A DNA stretch of 59,984 nt from Gammaproteobacteria bacterium. Its GTDB lineage: Bacteria > Pseudomonadota > Gammaproteobacteria > Pseudomonadales > Azotimanducaceae. This document shows, in pieces, positions 48,005 through 56,070 of this stretch (positions within the stretch are counted from its first letter, which is position 1; every line of letters starts with the position of its first letter). Made by a program: the position numbers and the translations under genes. The notes below the pieces were generated by a model that did not search any database, was not told the origin of the DNA, and saw only the letters and a list, made by a program, of their open reading frames with translations. The stretch spans positions 1 through 59,984 of the forward strand of contig VYFT01000046.1 in NCBI GenBank assembly GCA_009842245.1, in the 5' to 3' direction.

Positions 48005-48985
48005 CTACGTTTCTAGTTCATTGCGCTTTGCGACAAGCAAGCGCTCGATGTCAATTTTTCTCATTTGCATCATCGCGGTATGGACGCGTTCATGCACTGT
48101 TGGATCAGAAGAGCTGAGCAAAGTAAGTAATACACTTGGTATGATCTGCCAAGTTACACCGTACCGATCGGTGAGCCAACCGCACGGCATTTCTTTCCCG
48201 CCGTCCCGTGTAAGTGCTTCCCACAAACGATCGGTATCTTCTTGGTCTTCGGAAATGACCGAGATTGAGGTTGCTGGGGAAAGTTGGAAATGTGGACCAC
48301 CTTCAAAAATCTGATACGGTACGTCCCTTAGGGTGAAATTAACTATCAATATTTCACCCGCTGGATCTGGGTGATACGCTCGCTCAACATAGCTGTTCGG
48401 TAACAACGATGTGTAAAAATTAGCGGCTTCTTCACCGCGACTCTCTAACCACAGACATGTCCGTACCAGATGAGTGGCTCGTGACCCAAGACCAGAGCTC
48501 GTATCCTCTGATTTTTGTTTACCGAATACTCTCTGTGCTAGTTCATCAAGTTGGTCAACAGCAGTGTTCCAACCCGTTTCAAAACCCATGTCAAGATGTA
48601 GTTTGACATCTTCCTCGTTTCGGTGACACGCGGCCCATGTCATCTTCGTTCGTTTGTTGTTTTCGTCCGCGAGCTCCACAGACCAGGTTAAAAATGGGTC
48701 GGCGGTCGGTACGAAACCTTCGGAAAACGCATCTGTCCACACTAATCGGGAGTATGGAACTACGTCGAGCAAGATTCCGTTTGCGACAAATCTTTCATTA
48801 TCGGGACCTTCCATGACTGTGTTCATGCGTCCTCCTGGTCGAAGTTCAAACTCAGCATGCGTAACCTGTAACGGTCGGGGACAAAACCATTGCTTGAACA
48901 ATGTTAGATCTGTCCAACACTGCCAAACTATGGAACGTGGTGCATTAATGATCCGTTCAATCTTTAAAGTCAGTTTATTGGACAT
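48005..48985 (-). CDS. Fusion of AHSA1/SRPBCC and VOC (PhnB-like) domains
   Basis: A 326-residue cytoplasmic protein. Residues 1 to about 150 are an AHSA1-type SRPBCC domain (IERIINAPRSIVWQCWTD, then FELRPGGRMNTVMEG and the C-terminal GFETGWNTAVDQLDEL). Residues about 165-325 are a VOC/glyoxalase-fold domain of the PhnB/3-demethylubiquinone methyltransferase-like family (CLWLESRGEEAANFYTSLLPNS, WEALTRDGGKEMPCGWLTDRYGVTWQIIP). Each domain is usually a separate protein, and the two are often neighbours, so this is a gene fusion. Specific function unknown. It starts 14 bases after rnfH and so is probably the last gene of that operon. Confidence 0.85.
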   Translation of the reverse strand: MSNKLTLKIERIINAPRSIVWQCWTDLTLFKQWFCPRPLQVTHAEFELRPGGRMNTVMEGPDNERFVANGILLDVVPYSRLVWTDAFSEGFVPTADPFLTWSVELADENNKRTKMTWAACHRNEEDVKLHLDMGFETGWNTAVDQLDELAQRVFGKQKSEDTSSGLGSRATHLVRTCLWLESRGEEAANFYTSLLPNSYVERAYHPDPAGEILIVNFTLRDVPYQIFEGGPHFQLSPATSISVISEDQEDTDRLWEALTRDGGKEMPCGWLTDRYGVTWQIIPSVLLTLLSSSDPTVHERVHTAMMQMRKIDIERLLVAKRNELET

Positions 48986-48999
48986 TTCTGTCGTGATCC

Positions 49000-49287
49000 T
49001 CAGTCTGGGTCGGGTTTGTTCAATTTGGCATACATTCGGCGTCGTTCCATCGGACTCACGACGAGATCTCTCAAGATTTCTAAGCGGTCCCCGTCCTGCA
49101 ACACGTGACTTCGACGTACCACTTCATTCCAAACTGCGAACGTCTCTTCGCCTTTTAGTTCGACTTCTTTAAACTCGTTCTCCTCTAAGGCTAGTTCAAC
49201 AGCTTCTATAACCCGCGTGCCAGTCGGGCACTCTAAATCGACTTCCCATGCTTGCCCAACGACTGCGTAAACAACGTTTACTCGCAT
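49000..49287 (-). CDS. rnfH: RnfH family ubiquitin-like protein
   Basis: A 95-residue small protein of the RnfH family (beta-grasp). The VVYAVVGQAWEVDLECPTGT start and the LQDGDRLEILRDLVVSPMERRR block are typical. It overlaps ratA by 10 bases, the usual ratA-rnfH arrangement. The family function is poorly defined. Confidence 0.93.
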   Translation of the reverse strand: MRVNVVYAVVGQAWEVDLECPTGTRVIEAVELALEENEFKEVELKGEETFAVWNEVVRRSHVLQDGDRLEILRDLVVSPMERRRMYAKLNKPDPD

Positions 49288-49721
49288 TCGACGAGTTGCG
49301 ATTGAGCCCTACGGACGAACGAATGGAGTATCTTCTCAACAGACTTCTCAATGAAGTGAGAAGCCAACGAAATCAAGAGATGTCGTTCTACATCAAAAGA
49401 AAGATCTAGAGTCGCCTTACTACCAATGCCTAGATCCAAGAATCTCCATTCGCCGCTAAACTGTGAAAACGGACCTTTCAGAAGTTTCATCTCAATCTTC
49501 TTATACGGCTTCAAAATATTTTTGGTTACGATTCGCTCAGTTAAACCTGCGTATTGAACCTGTAGGGTTCCTACTACGTACTCGTCAGTACTCTCAATGA
49601 CCTGAGACTTCTGACACCAAGGCACGAACTCTTCATAGGCATCAACGTCCGACACCAACTCGAACATGTCCGATACCGCATAGGGTAGCAAGACACTTCG
49701 TTCGATGTGGTGTAATTTCAT
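49278..49721 (-). CDS. ratA: RatA/coenzyme Q-binding START-domain protein
   Basis: A 147-residue SRPBCC/START protein. I start it at ATG 49721 (MKLHHIERSVLLPYAVSDMF), the family start; the frame extends upstream to 49832 only inside the transporter gene. The YEEFVPWCQKSQVIES and GPFSQFSGEWRFLDL segments identify the RatA/Coq10 family. E. coli RatA is reported to act on the 50S subunit; Coq10 relatives bind ubiquinone. Its ATG overlaps the transporter stop (ATGA). Confidence 0.93.
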   Translation of the reverse strand: MKLHHIERSVLLPYAVSDMFELVSDVDAYEEFVPWCQKSQVIESTDEYVVGTLQVQYAGLTERIVTKNILKPYKKIEMKLLKGPFSQFSGEWRFLDLGIGSKATLDLSFDVERHLLISLASHFIEKSVEKILHSFVRRAQSQLVECE

Positions 49722-51154
49722 TGTTGATTCGGAAGAAGCGGAAGTATCACCTCTACGTATATCGTGAAGAAAAACACAGTCAATATGGCTAAGGGTGCAA
49801 CGAAGCGTATGCAAACAATCCAAACTATCCACGCCACGGTACTCGACAGATCGAGTGCTTTACGAACCCGTTCCCAAGGCACGAACCAACCAACAAAAAT
49901 TGATATGACAAGACCTACGATGGGTAGCACGAGATAAGTGGTAAACTTGTCGAAAAAGTCCATAAACGTCCAATTTAAGAAAAGAGTAAACTCTCCCAGG
50001 ACATTGCTTGACAATACTGAAAGAATTCCAAGCAACCATGTAGCGACTCCAATCACTAGTGCTACAACGACTCTGTTAGTGTTGAATCGCTCTACGAAAT
50101 ACGCAATTGCCGGTTCCGTGAGCGAGATCGCTGAGGTGAACGCTGCAAAACCAACAAACAAGAAAAACAACCCTCCAAATAGCGCTCCGAGGGGGAGATT
50201 CCCAAAAGCGACGGGAGCCGTCTTAAACAGTAAACTCGTCCCAACGGCAGGATCTAATTTCAATGCGAACACAATGGAAAACAGTGCGAGACCAGCCAAT
50301 ATCGCTACCAAGGTATCGATCACAACGATTATCCCTACCGCTGATTTAACCGAACCTTCGCGTGGCATATACGCCCCATATGCCATGATTGCTCCCATAC
50401 CAATCGATAGTGTGAAGAACGCATGTCCCATTGCAGCAACAGGAGTATCCCATTTCATTTTTGAGAAGTCAAAATCGAACATGAACCGAACTGCATCCAT
50501 TAGACCACCCTGTGTTAATCCATACACAAGCATGACGATGAGGAGCACGAACAATAGTGGCATGCAAATCCTAATCGCGAGTTCGAGTCCTTTATTCACG
50601 CCTCGGGCGACAAAAAATATTGTGACGGCCATAAATGCGGTGAACCATGCGAAAACACTCCATGGGTTGCCCACGAAAGTCTTCCATTTAAACTCTACAT
50701 CAGCAGCATCTGCACCATTGAACTCGCCGGAAAATAGTCGCCAAATGTAAAACATGATCCAACCGGCGACTACCGCGTAGAACGAGAGGATTAAGATTCC
50801 TCCGAAGACTCCCGTCCAACCCATGAACGCCCAATTTTTGGACCTATTGCTTTCTCGCGCTAACTTGAGCACGGAATTTACGGGGCTCATTCTTCCTTCG
50901 CGGCCGATCATAATCTCCGCGGCCATAACCGGAAAACCAATCAAAGCGATACAAAACAAGTAGATGAGAAAGAAAGCTCCACCACCCTGTTCGCCCATCA
51001 TATAAGGAAACTTCCAAATGTTCCCCAGTCCCACGGCTGAGCCGACAGCCGCAAGCACGAAAAACAATCTGCTCGACCACATCCCGTGTTGTGATCGATC
51101 ATTAACGTTTGTAGTTACATTATTCTCGCTCAATTTCAACTCTCCAGGGGCCAA
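49718..51154 (-). CDS. Sodium-dependent transporter, NSS (LeuT) family
   Basis: A 478-residue membrane protein with about 11-12 hydrophobic helices. The first helix carries the NSS signature SSRLFFVLAAVGSAVGLGNI and WKFPYMMGEQGGGAF, the Na+ and substrate region of LeuT. Bacterial NSS proteins import amino acids or related amines with Na+. The substrate cannot be told. It is the first gene of a four-gene minus-strand unit (transporter-ratA-rnfH-fusion) and overlaps ratA by four bases. It is an insertion relative to the conserved smpB-ratA neighbourhood. Confidence 0.92.
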   Translation of the reverse strand: MAPGELKLSENNVTTNVNDRSQHGMWSSRLFFVLAAVGSAVGLGNIWKFPYMMGEQGGGAFFLIYLFCIALIGFPVMAAEIMIGREGRMSPVNSVLKLARESNRSKNWAFMGWTGVFGGILILSFYAVVAGWIMFYIWRLFSGEFNGADAADVEFKWKTFVGNPWSVFAWFTAFMAVTIFFVARGVNKGLELAIRICMPLLFVLLIVMLVYGLTQGGLMDAVRFMFDFDFSKMKWDTPVAAMGHAFFTLSIGMGAIMAYGAYMPREGSVKSAVGIIVVIDTLVAILAGLALFSIVFALKLDPAVGTSLLFKTAPVAFGNLPLGALFGGLFFLFVGFAAFTSAISLTEPAIAYFVERFNTNRVVVALVIGVATWLLGILSVLSSNVLGEFTLFLNWTFMDFFDKFTTYLVLPIVGLVISIFVGWFVPWERVRKALDLSSTVAWIVWIVCIRFVAPLAILTVFFFTIYVEVILPLLPNQQ

Positions 51155-51605
51155 ATATCGCCCTAATCACTTTGTGTACAAGCTCATAAGAATAATCAAA
51201 ACAATCTATCTTTGCTTTAACGCAAGAATGGACACATCTGTTTCATTCGAACTCGAACCTTCATAATTGTGCAAACCTGTCAAAGAAGGTGCCACCAAAC
51301 TCTAGCGAATTTCTTAATCGATCTGAATCGAGATAGCCACTTAAGGTGATTGCGAAACTTGAGAAGAGTACTTTCTTTAAAAATGCCCAACGACAACGAT
51401 TTTGGAATATGCTGCTGGCAGAACTGAAACAACCGTATGCTTACTTCCGGGCATGTTGTCTTTTAAACAGTCTGAGTGTGCTAGGGAGAAGCGGGCTGTT
51501 AACGACTCTTAAGTGTGATGCGCTATAGGTGTGTCTTTCGACAAATTCCTCCTCTCAGTCGATTGGACGAAGAGGGGAAAATTCAAGCTTTGTTAGTTCG
51601 TATCC
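51155..51605. other. Intergenic region before the transporter gene
   Basis: 451 bases without a convincing gene. A short frame at 51346-51528 has no ribosome site or family resemblance. The region must hold the transporter promoter, but no clear boxes stand out. It includes the hairpin at 51546-51579. Confidence 0.4.
51546..51579 (-). terminator. Hairpin after the decarboxylase gene
   Basis: On the minus strand TTCCCCTCT pairs with AGAGGAGGAA with one bulge, followed by TTTG, 27 bases after the decarboxylase stop codon. A likely terminator for the ada-decarboxylase unit. Confidence 0.4.
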
Positions 51606-53009
51606 TTATCTGACTTGAACTAGACTCAGGAATTCGACGAGCGTGTCAATATCTGTCTCGGAGGTCCTAGCGTTCGTTACACATGCACGCAGGACCGATC
51701 GGCCTTCAAAAGTTACTTCAGATACCCAGAAGCGACCATCTTCAAGAACGGCGTGCACGAAATTTTGAACTGCTTCACATCCTTGAGGAGGTATCAGGCA
51801 AGCCACGGCCATCGGCGAACTATTCACGAGCGACCATCCTCGACTCTGTAATTGTCGCGCAAGCCGATTTGTCAAACGAATGGAGTGTGCGACATGTCTT
51901 GCATAGCCATCCCATCCTGCCGCGCCGAGGGCAAGAAACAACCGTAAGCCGACGAACCTGCGAGACCACTGGTTGGAATTGGCATAAAAATCTTTACCTT
52001 TCTCCACTGAAGGCATATAGCTCGCGTTTACTCTGAAGGCTTGAGAAGGAATTTCGGGTTTAGTCGTGAGGAACATTCCGGCTCCCATCGTGGTAGCGAA
52101 CCATTTGTGCGCGTCAATCGTGATCGAATCCGCCTGCTCAATGCCGTCAAGGCAGTCTCGATGACTATCGTTAGCAATCAGTGCGCCACCCCAAGCAGCA
52201 TCAACGTGGAACCATGTGCCGTATTGTCTAGCGATCTGGTTACACTGTTTCAACGGGTCAATCATACCCGCGTTTGTAGTACCAGCAGTTGCAGCGATCA
52301 GGATTGGCACAAAATTCTGCTGAACATCGGCTGCAATGGCTTCATGCAAACTGTTCGAATTCATTCGTCCATGACCGTCGGTATTGATCAGACGAACAGC
52401 ATTCCGTCCTATCCCGGTCGCGTGAGCGATTTTCAACCATGCCATGTGGCTTTCCTTCGACACGTAGACTACTGGTGGTCCAGTAAACGCAGCTAAGCCG
52501 TACTCACCGTAGCTTGGACATTTCTCCTGCAGCGCGCATAACACCGCTGTGTAGTTGGCTTCCGCTCCACCGCTCGTGAAGTGTCCGCTTGACCCATTTG
52601 GTAACCCTGCACGGCGTGCCACTTCTCGAATGACGTGTAATTCGATCTCGACAGCCGCAGGAGCATGTGAATATACGCAAATCTGTGGATTGAAAACCGC
52701 CACGATACGATCTGCACATTCGGCCGCGAAAGTCGGGGCGGGATTAAACAGACCAAGATGACCAGGATGAGTCATATGCACGATTCCACTCTCAAGACCG
52801 TCGATCACCCAATTCATCAAATCTGCTAGCTCTCTTGGCCGGTCGAAGTGTAAGTCTTTCAACTCTTGAGTCCAAGCAGTACACGATCCAGTAGCGATTG
52901 CCTTCCGCGAAGCCGACGCGTTGCGCACCGCATTCAGCCTATCAGTGAGAGCGATTTCGGCTGCTCTGAGGGCAGCAAAATTGGGAAACAGGGGGTCCAA
53001 TCCTTTCAT
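51606..53009 (-). CDS. PLP-dependent amino acid decarboxylase (group II)
   Basis: A 467-residue pyridoxal phosphate enzyme of the aromatic-L-amino-acid/glutamate decarboxylase superfamily. Visible: GSSGHFTSGGAEANYTAVL (cofactor phosphate region), HVDAAWGGALIA (Asp contacting the PLP ring nitrogen), and the Schiff-base lysine K302 in TIDAHKWF. Length is typical of group II enzymes. The substrate (aromatic amino acid, diaminobutyrate, aspartate or other) is not decidable. It follows ada by 12 bases on the same strand, so the two are probably co-transcribed. Confidence 0.88.
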   Translation of the reverse strand: MKGLDPLFPNFAALRAAEIALTDRLNAVRNASASRKAIATGSCTAWTQELKDLHFDRPRELADLMNWVIDGLESGIVHMTHPGHLGLFNPAPTFAAECADRIVAVFNPQICVYSHAPAAVEIELHVIREVARRAGLPNGSSGHFTSGGAEANYTAVLCALQEKCPSYGEYGLAAFTGPPVVYVSKESHMAWLKIAHATGIGRNAVRLINTDGHGRMNSNSLHEAIAADVQQNFVPILIAATAGTTNAGMIDPLKQCNQIARQYGTWFHVDAAWGGALIANDSHRDCLDGIEQADSITIDAHKWFATTMGAGMFLTTKPEIPSQAFRVNASYMPSVEKGKDFYANSNQWSRRFVGLRLFLALGAAGWDGYARHVAHSIRLTNRLARQLQSRGWSLVNSSPMAVACLIPPQGCEAVQNFVHAVLEDGRFWVSEVTFEGRSVLRACVTNARTSETDIDTLVEFLSLVQVR

Positions 53010-53021
53010 TTATCGATCCGA

Positions 53022-54134
53022 TTAAACCAAACCGCTGCGCGAATCAAAATCAGGAAGAGTCTCTCTGGAGAGCAAAGCTTTCTTGCGTTCCACTCCCCAA
53101 CGATAACCGCCGAGTGAGCCGTTGTTCCTAATCACACGATGGCAGGGAATAGCCACCGCTAGCGGGTTGGAAGCGCACGCAAGTGCGACCGCGCGCGCGG
53201 CCTTTGGCGAACCTACGCGTTCGGCGATCTTGCTGTAGCTGGAGGTCATACCTGCTGGAATCTCTTGCAGAACTTCCCAGATGCGCCGCTGAAACGTCGT
53301 TCCACGGATATCGAGTGGTAAATCGATACCTTGTACAGGGTCTTCGATGAGACCGACAACCACTGCAACGAGAGACTCAAACTCCTTGTCTCCCCCAACG
53401 AGTTCCGCCCTCGAAAACTGGTCGTCCAATTCCTGCACCAAGGCGGCAGGTTCGTCACCTAGTTGGATTGTGCAGACTCCATTGACGGTCGCGGCCACGA
53501 GAATTGACCCCAGTGAACACTCACCAACAGCAAATCGAATCGTTTCACCTACACCGCCGTTTCGGAACGTCCCAGGAGCCATCCCCAGTATCTCTGAAGA
53601 CTGTGTGTAGAAAGACCCCGTTGAATTAAAGCCAGAGTCGTAGATAGCGTCGGTGACTGAGCGCGACGACCGTAATTTCTCTCTAATTCGATTCGCACGG
53701 TGAGCAACGGAGTAAGTACGCGGTGTAAAGCCGGTGACTGCTTTAAAAACTCGGTGGAAATAATACTTGCTCATTCCCGCTGCCTGCGCGAGAGTGTCGA
53801 GGTTTTGTAGTTTCTCCGATGTCTCGATAAGACGGCATGCAGTAACCACTGACCGAACGTGGCGTGCGGCTAGTGGAGCGTGCTTCGGACGGCAGCGCTT
53901 ACATGGTCGGAATCCAGCATTCTCTGCATCCTCACACGAAGTGTAAAAACGCACATTCTCGCGTCGAGGTCGGCGAGCCGCGCAACCGGGTTGACAATAA
54001 ACACCGGTCGTCGTCACACAATAGACAAACTCGCCGACTGCGGAATGATCTCGATCCACAATCGCTGCCCAGCGTTCATCATCGCTATGAAATTGCCTCG
54101 TCTTCGACAAACTCACACTTAGTGAATTGGTCAT
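53022..54134 (-). CDS. ada: Ada: DNA methyl-repair protein and transcription activator
   Basis: A 370-residue three-part protein. The N-terminal Ada zinc domain has C47, C51, C78 and C81 (GVYCQPGC, FRPCKRC); C47 is the expected acceptor for methylphosphotriester methyl groups. An AraC-type helix-turn-helix region follows (AAGMSKYYFHRVFKAVTG). The C-terminal O6-methylguanine methyltransferase has the active Cys C331 in IPCHRVI. The family senses alkylation and activates repair genes. The ribosome site AGGAGGAAATG is excellent. No clear Ada box could be assigned upstream. Confidence 0.96.
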   Translation of the reverse strand: MTNSLSVSLSKTRQFHSDDERWAAIVDRDHSAVGEFVYCVTTTGVYCQPGCAARRPRRENVRFYTSCEDAENAGFRPCKRCRPKHAPLAARHVRSVVTACRLIETSEKLQNLDTLAQAAGMSKYYFHRVFKAVTGFTPRTYSVAHRANRIREKLRSSRSVTDAIYDSGFNSTGSFYTQSSEILGMAPGTFRNGGVGETIRFAVGECSLGSILVAATVNGVCTIQLGDEPAALVQELDDQFSRAELVGGDKEFESLVAVVVGLIEDPVQGIDLPLDIRGTTFQRRIWEVLQEIPAGMTSSYSKIAERVGSPKAARAVALACASNPLAVAIPCHRVIRNNGSLGGYRWGVERKKALLSRETLPDFDSRSGLV

Positions 54135-54709
54135 ACGTCATTTCCTCCTGATGCTCCCACACAATTTGCATCTATGAAGTGTAAATTGAAATTAACAATG
54201 ATAGTGCGATCACTGTAGCCGCGCACTCCGGATATTGCTCTTAAATTCATTCTTTCAGTCGTTGTTGAATTCAATTTAGATCTAGATTTACGCCTTGACG
54301 GACTAGTCATCCACTGACGGTGGGGATCGCTAATTTAGGACATATACATGTAGCAGGAAATACTAACATGACCAAGCAGTTCGAACAAAACTTTTGCAGC
54401 ACAGCGGAATCTCGCGGCTGATGTTTATTTTCCCCGTAGGCTTTTAGAAATTGAAAACCGATTGAGTACTTCGGTGAGGACATGTTTACATCAAAGACAT
54501 TAGAAGCGAATAGGCTCAAGAAACCGTACTACCAGTAAGAAGTGACTACGAAGCACTGAGCTTACTTCAAAAAAACTCTTCGCACCGCCTAATTGTTATT
54601 TTTGCTCTTCCGTCTATCATGTATTAGTTGCACTGTGCCACGACTTCTAAGTACAAATGTGATCACATCCTATTCATTGTTGGTATAAGCAATACCATCG
54701 TCTTCTTGT
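54135..54709. other. Intergenic region between ada and smpB
   Basis: 575 bases between divergent ada and smpB. I checked it for tmRNA (ssrA), which often lies near smpB, and saw no tRNA-like ends. A small frame on the minus strand (54307-54519) has no supporting features. A short hairpin, TGGTAT-aagca-ATACCA with a one-base shared edge, lies at 54681-54697 just before smpB. Nothing else is recognisable. Confidence 0.4.
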
Positions 54710-55174
54710 ATGCCCCAACCAAACAAACAATGCATCATCGCGCGTAACCGAAAAGCGCGATTTGATTATGCGTTCGACCGATTCTTTGAGGCGGGAATCG
54801 CACTCGAAGGTTGGGAAGTGAAGAGTCTAAGAGCTGGTAAAGCTAATCTCACCGATTCCTATGTCATAATGGAGAATGGTGAAGCATATTTAAAGGGATT
54901 GCGGATCGACCCCCTCGCAAGCGCATCAACTCACGTCGATGCAACCGCCAATCGAACGAGAAAACTACTCCTACACAATCGCGAACTTGGACAAATTTAT
55001 TCCGCTACTCAAACCAAGGGTCGAACGTGTATCGCATTGTCGATCTATTGGCGTGCACACCTGGTGAAAGTCGAAATTGGTCTCGCAGTCGGTCGCAAGA
55101 AAGTTGATAAACGCAATCTAATACGAGAACGGGAGACCAAACGCGAACAAGAGCGCACATTACGCTCTCGTTAA
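54710..55174 (+). CDS. smpB: SsrA-binding protein SmpB
   Basis: A 154-residue partner of tmRNA in ribosome rescue. The NRKARFDYAFDRFFEAGIAL, GWEVKSLRAGKANLTDSYV and C-terminal VGRKKVDKRNLIRERETKRE blocks are diagnostic; the basic C-terminal tail enters the mRNA channel in the known complex. Length is standard. No good ribosome site precedes the ATG. It ends six bases before the convergent SDR gene. Confidence 0.97.
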   Translation: MPQPNKQCIIARNRKARFDYAFDRFFEAGIALEGWEVKSLRAGKANLTDSYVIMENGEAYLKGLRIDPLASASTHVDATANRTRKLLLHNRELGQIYSATQTKGRTCIALSIYWRAHLVKVEIGLAVGRKKVDKRNLIRERETKREQERTLRSR

Positions 55175-55180
55175 CCAACG

Positions 55181-55930
55181 CTACCCCCTTCCCATGAACG
55201 GCATTTCGGAAGCGAGAATAGTCAAGAACTGTACGTTCGCGTCGAGCGGCAGACTGTCCATGTAGACGATCGCCTCTGCAACGTGTTCAACATCGAAGGT
55301 GGGTTCAGGCTTTCGAGTGCCATCCGGTTGCAATACACCTTCCTCCATTAGAGACGTCATCTCCGTAGCAGCATTTCCAATGTCTATTTGACAACACACG
55401 ACATTGTGATTTCGGCCGTCAAGAGCTGTCGATTTCGTCAATCCGGTTAGAGCGTGTTTAGTAGCCGTGTATGGTGCGGATAAGGGTCGAGGAGAATGCT
55501 GTGCCGCGATGGAGCCGTTGTTGATAATCCGCCCGCCGCGAGGAGTCTGATATTTCATGATCTTCATGGCGGCACGAGTACACAAAAATGCCCCCGTTAG
55601 ATTCGTTTGCACAACGCGTTCCCATTGCGAGAGAGTCAATTCTTCGATTGGAACCGCTGGCGCGCCGACGCCAGCATTATTAAAGAGGAGGTCTAGACGA
55701 CCAAACCGAGACACAGTGACATCAAAGAGTCGGATCACGTCGCTCTCCTTCCCGATATCCGTAGGAACCGTAAACAATCGGTCATCTGCCCCAGCAATCT
55801 CTTCCAACTCGTCGAGTTTACTTTTCCTTCGACCAACGGCTACAACATAATACTCTCTTTTCAAAAGCGCTAGCGTCGTGTGTTTTCCTACACCGGTACC
55901 GGCACCCGTAATGATTGCTACTTTACTCAT
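55181..55930 (-). CDS. Short-chain dehydrogenase/reductase
   Basis: A 249-residue classical SDR. The nucleotide motif [12 protein letters not shown] is at the N-terminus, followed by the NNAGVGAP loop and catalytic Y154 and K158 in [12 protein letters not shown]. The family uses NAD(P)H on alcohols, ketones or sugars; the substrate is not identified. AAGGAG ribosome site nine bases upstream. It is divergent from the HAD gene across 140 bases. Confidence 0.9.
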   Translation of the reverse strand: MSKVAIITGAGTGVGKHTTLALLKREYYVVAVGRRKSKLDELEEIAGADDRLFTVPTDIGKESDVIRLFDVTVSRFGRLDLLFNNAGVGAPAVPIEELTLSQWERVVQTNLTGAFLCTRAAMKIMKYQTPRGGRIINNGSIAAQHSPRPLSAPYTATKHALTGLTKSTALDGRNHNVVCCQIDIGNAATEMTSLMEEGVLQPDGTRKPEPTFDVEHVAEAIVYMDSLPLDANVQFLTILASEMPFMGRG

Positions 55931-55950
55931 CGATAAAACTCCTTATTGCA

Positions 55951-55965
55951 CGACCTCCGAGGTCG
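55951..55965. promoter_or_regulatory. 15-base palindrome before the SDR gene
   Basis: CGACCTC-C-GAGGTCG, a perfect 7-base palindrome around one base, 21-35 bases upstream of the SDR start and in the shared region with the HAD gene. Too tight to be an RNA hairpin, so an operator is the more likely reading. No matching regulator is nearby. Confidence 0.4.
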
Positions 55966-56070
55966 GACTTATTCTCACCGTATTCTTCTTAAGAGACTGC
56001 GTTTTATAAATTGCAAGAACGATATGATAGATAGTTTTCCAGATGTTGCTATAAACTAGTCTAGTTGTAA

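Noticed and set aside
49938-50750. 270-codon open frame antisense to the NSS transporter
   Set aside because: Its product is a Ser/Thr/Asn/Pro-rich shadow of a membrane protein, has no recognisable family, and lies fully inside a clear gene.
51346-51528. 60-codon small protein gene
   Set aside because: No ribosome site, no membrane or motif character, and it sits in a promoter region.
54135-54709. tmRNA gene next to smpB
   Set aside because: No tRNA-like acceptor ends or tag frame could be found in the 575 bases.
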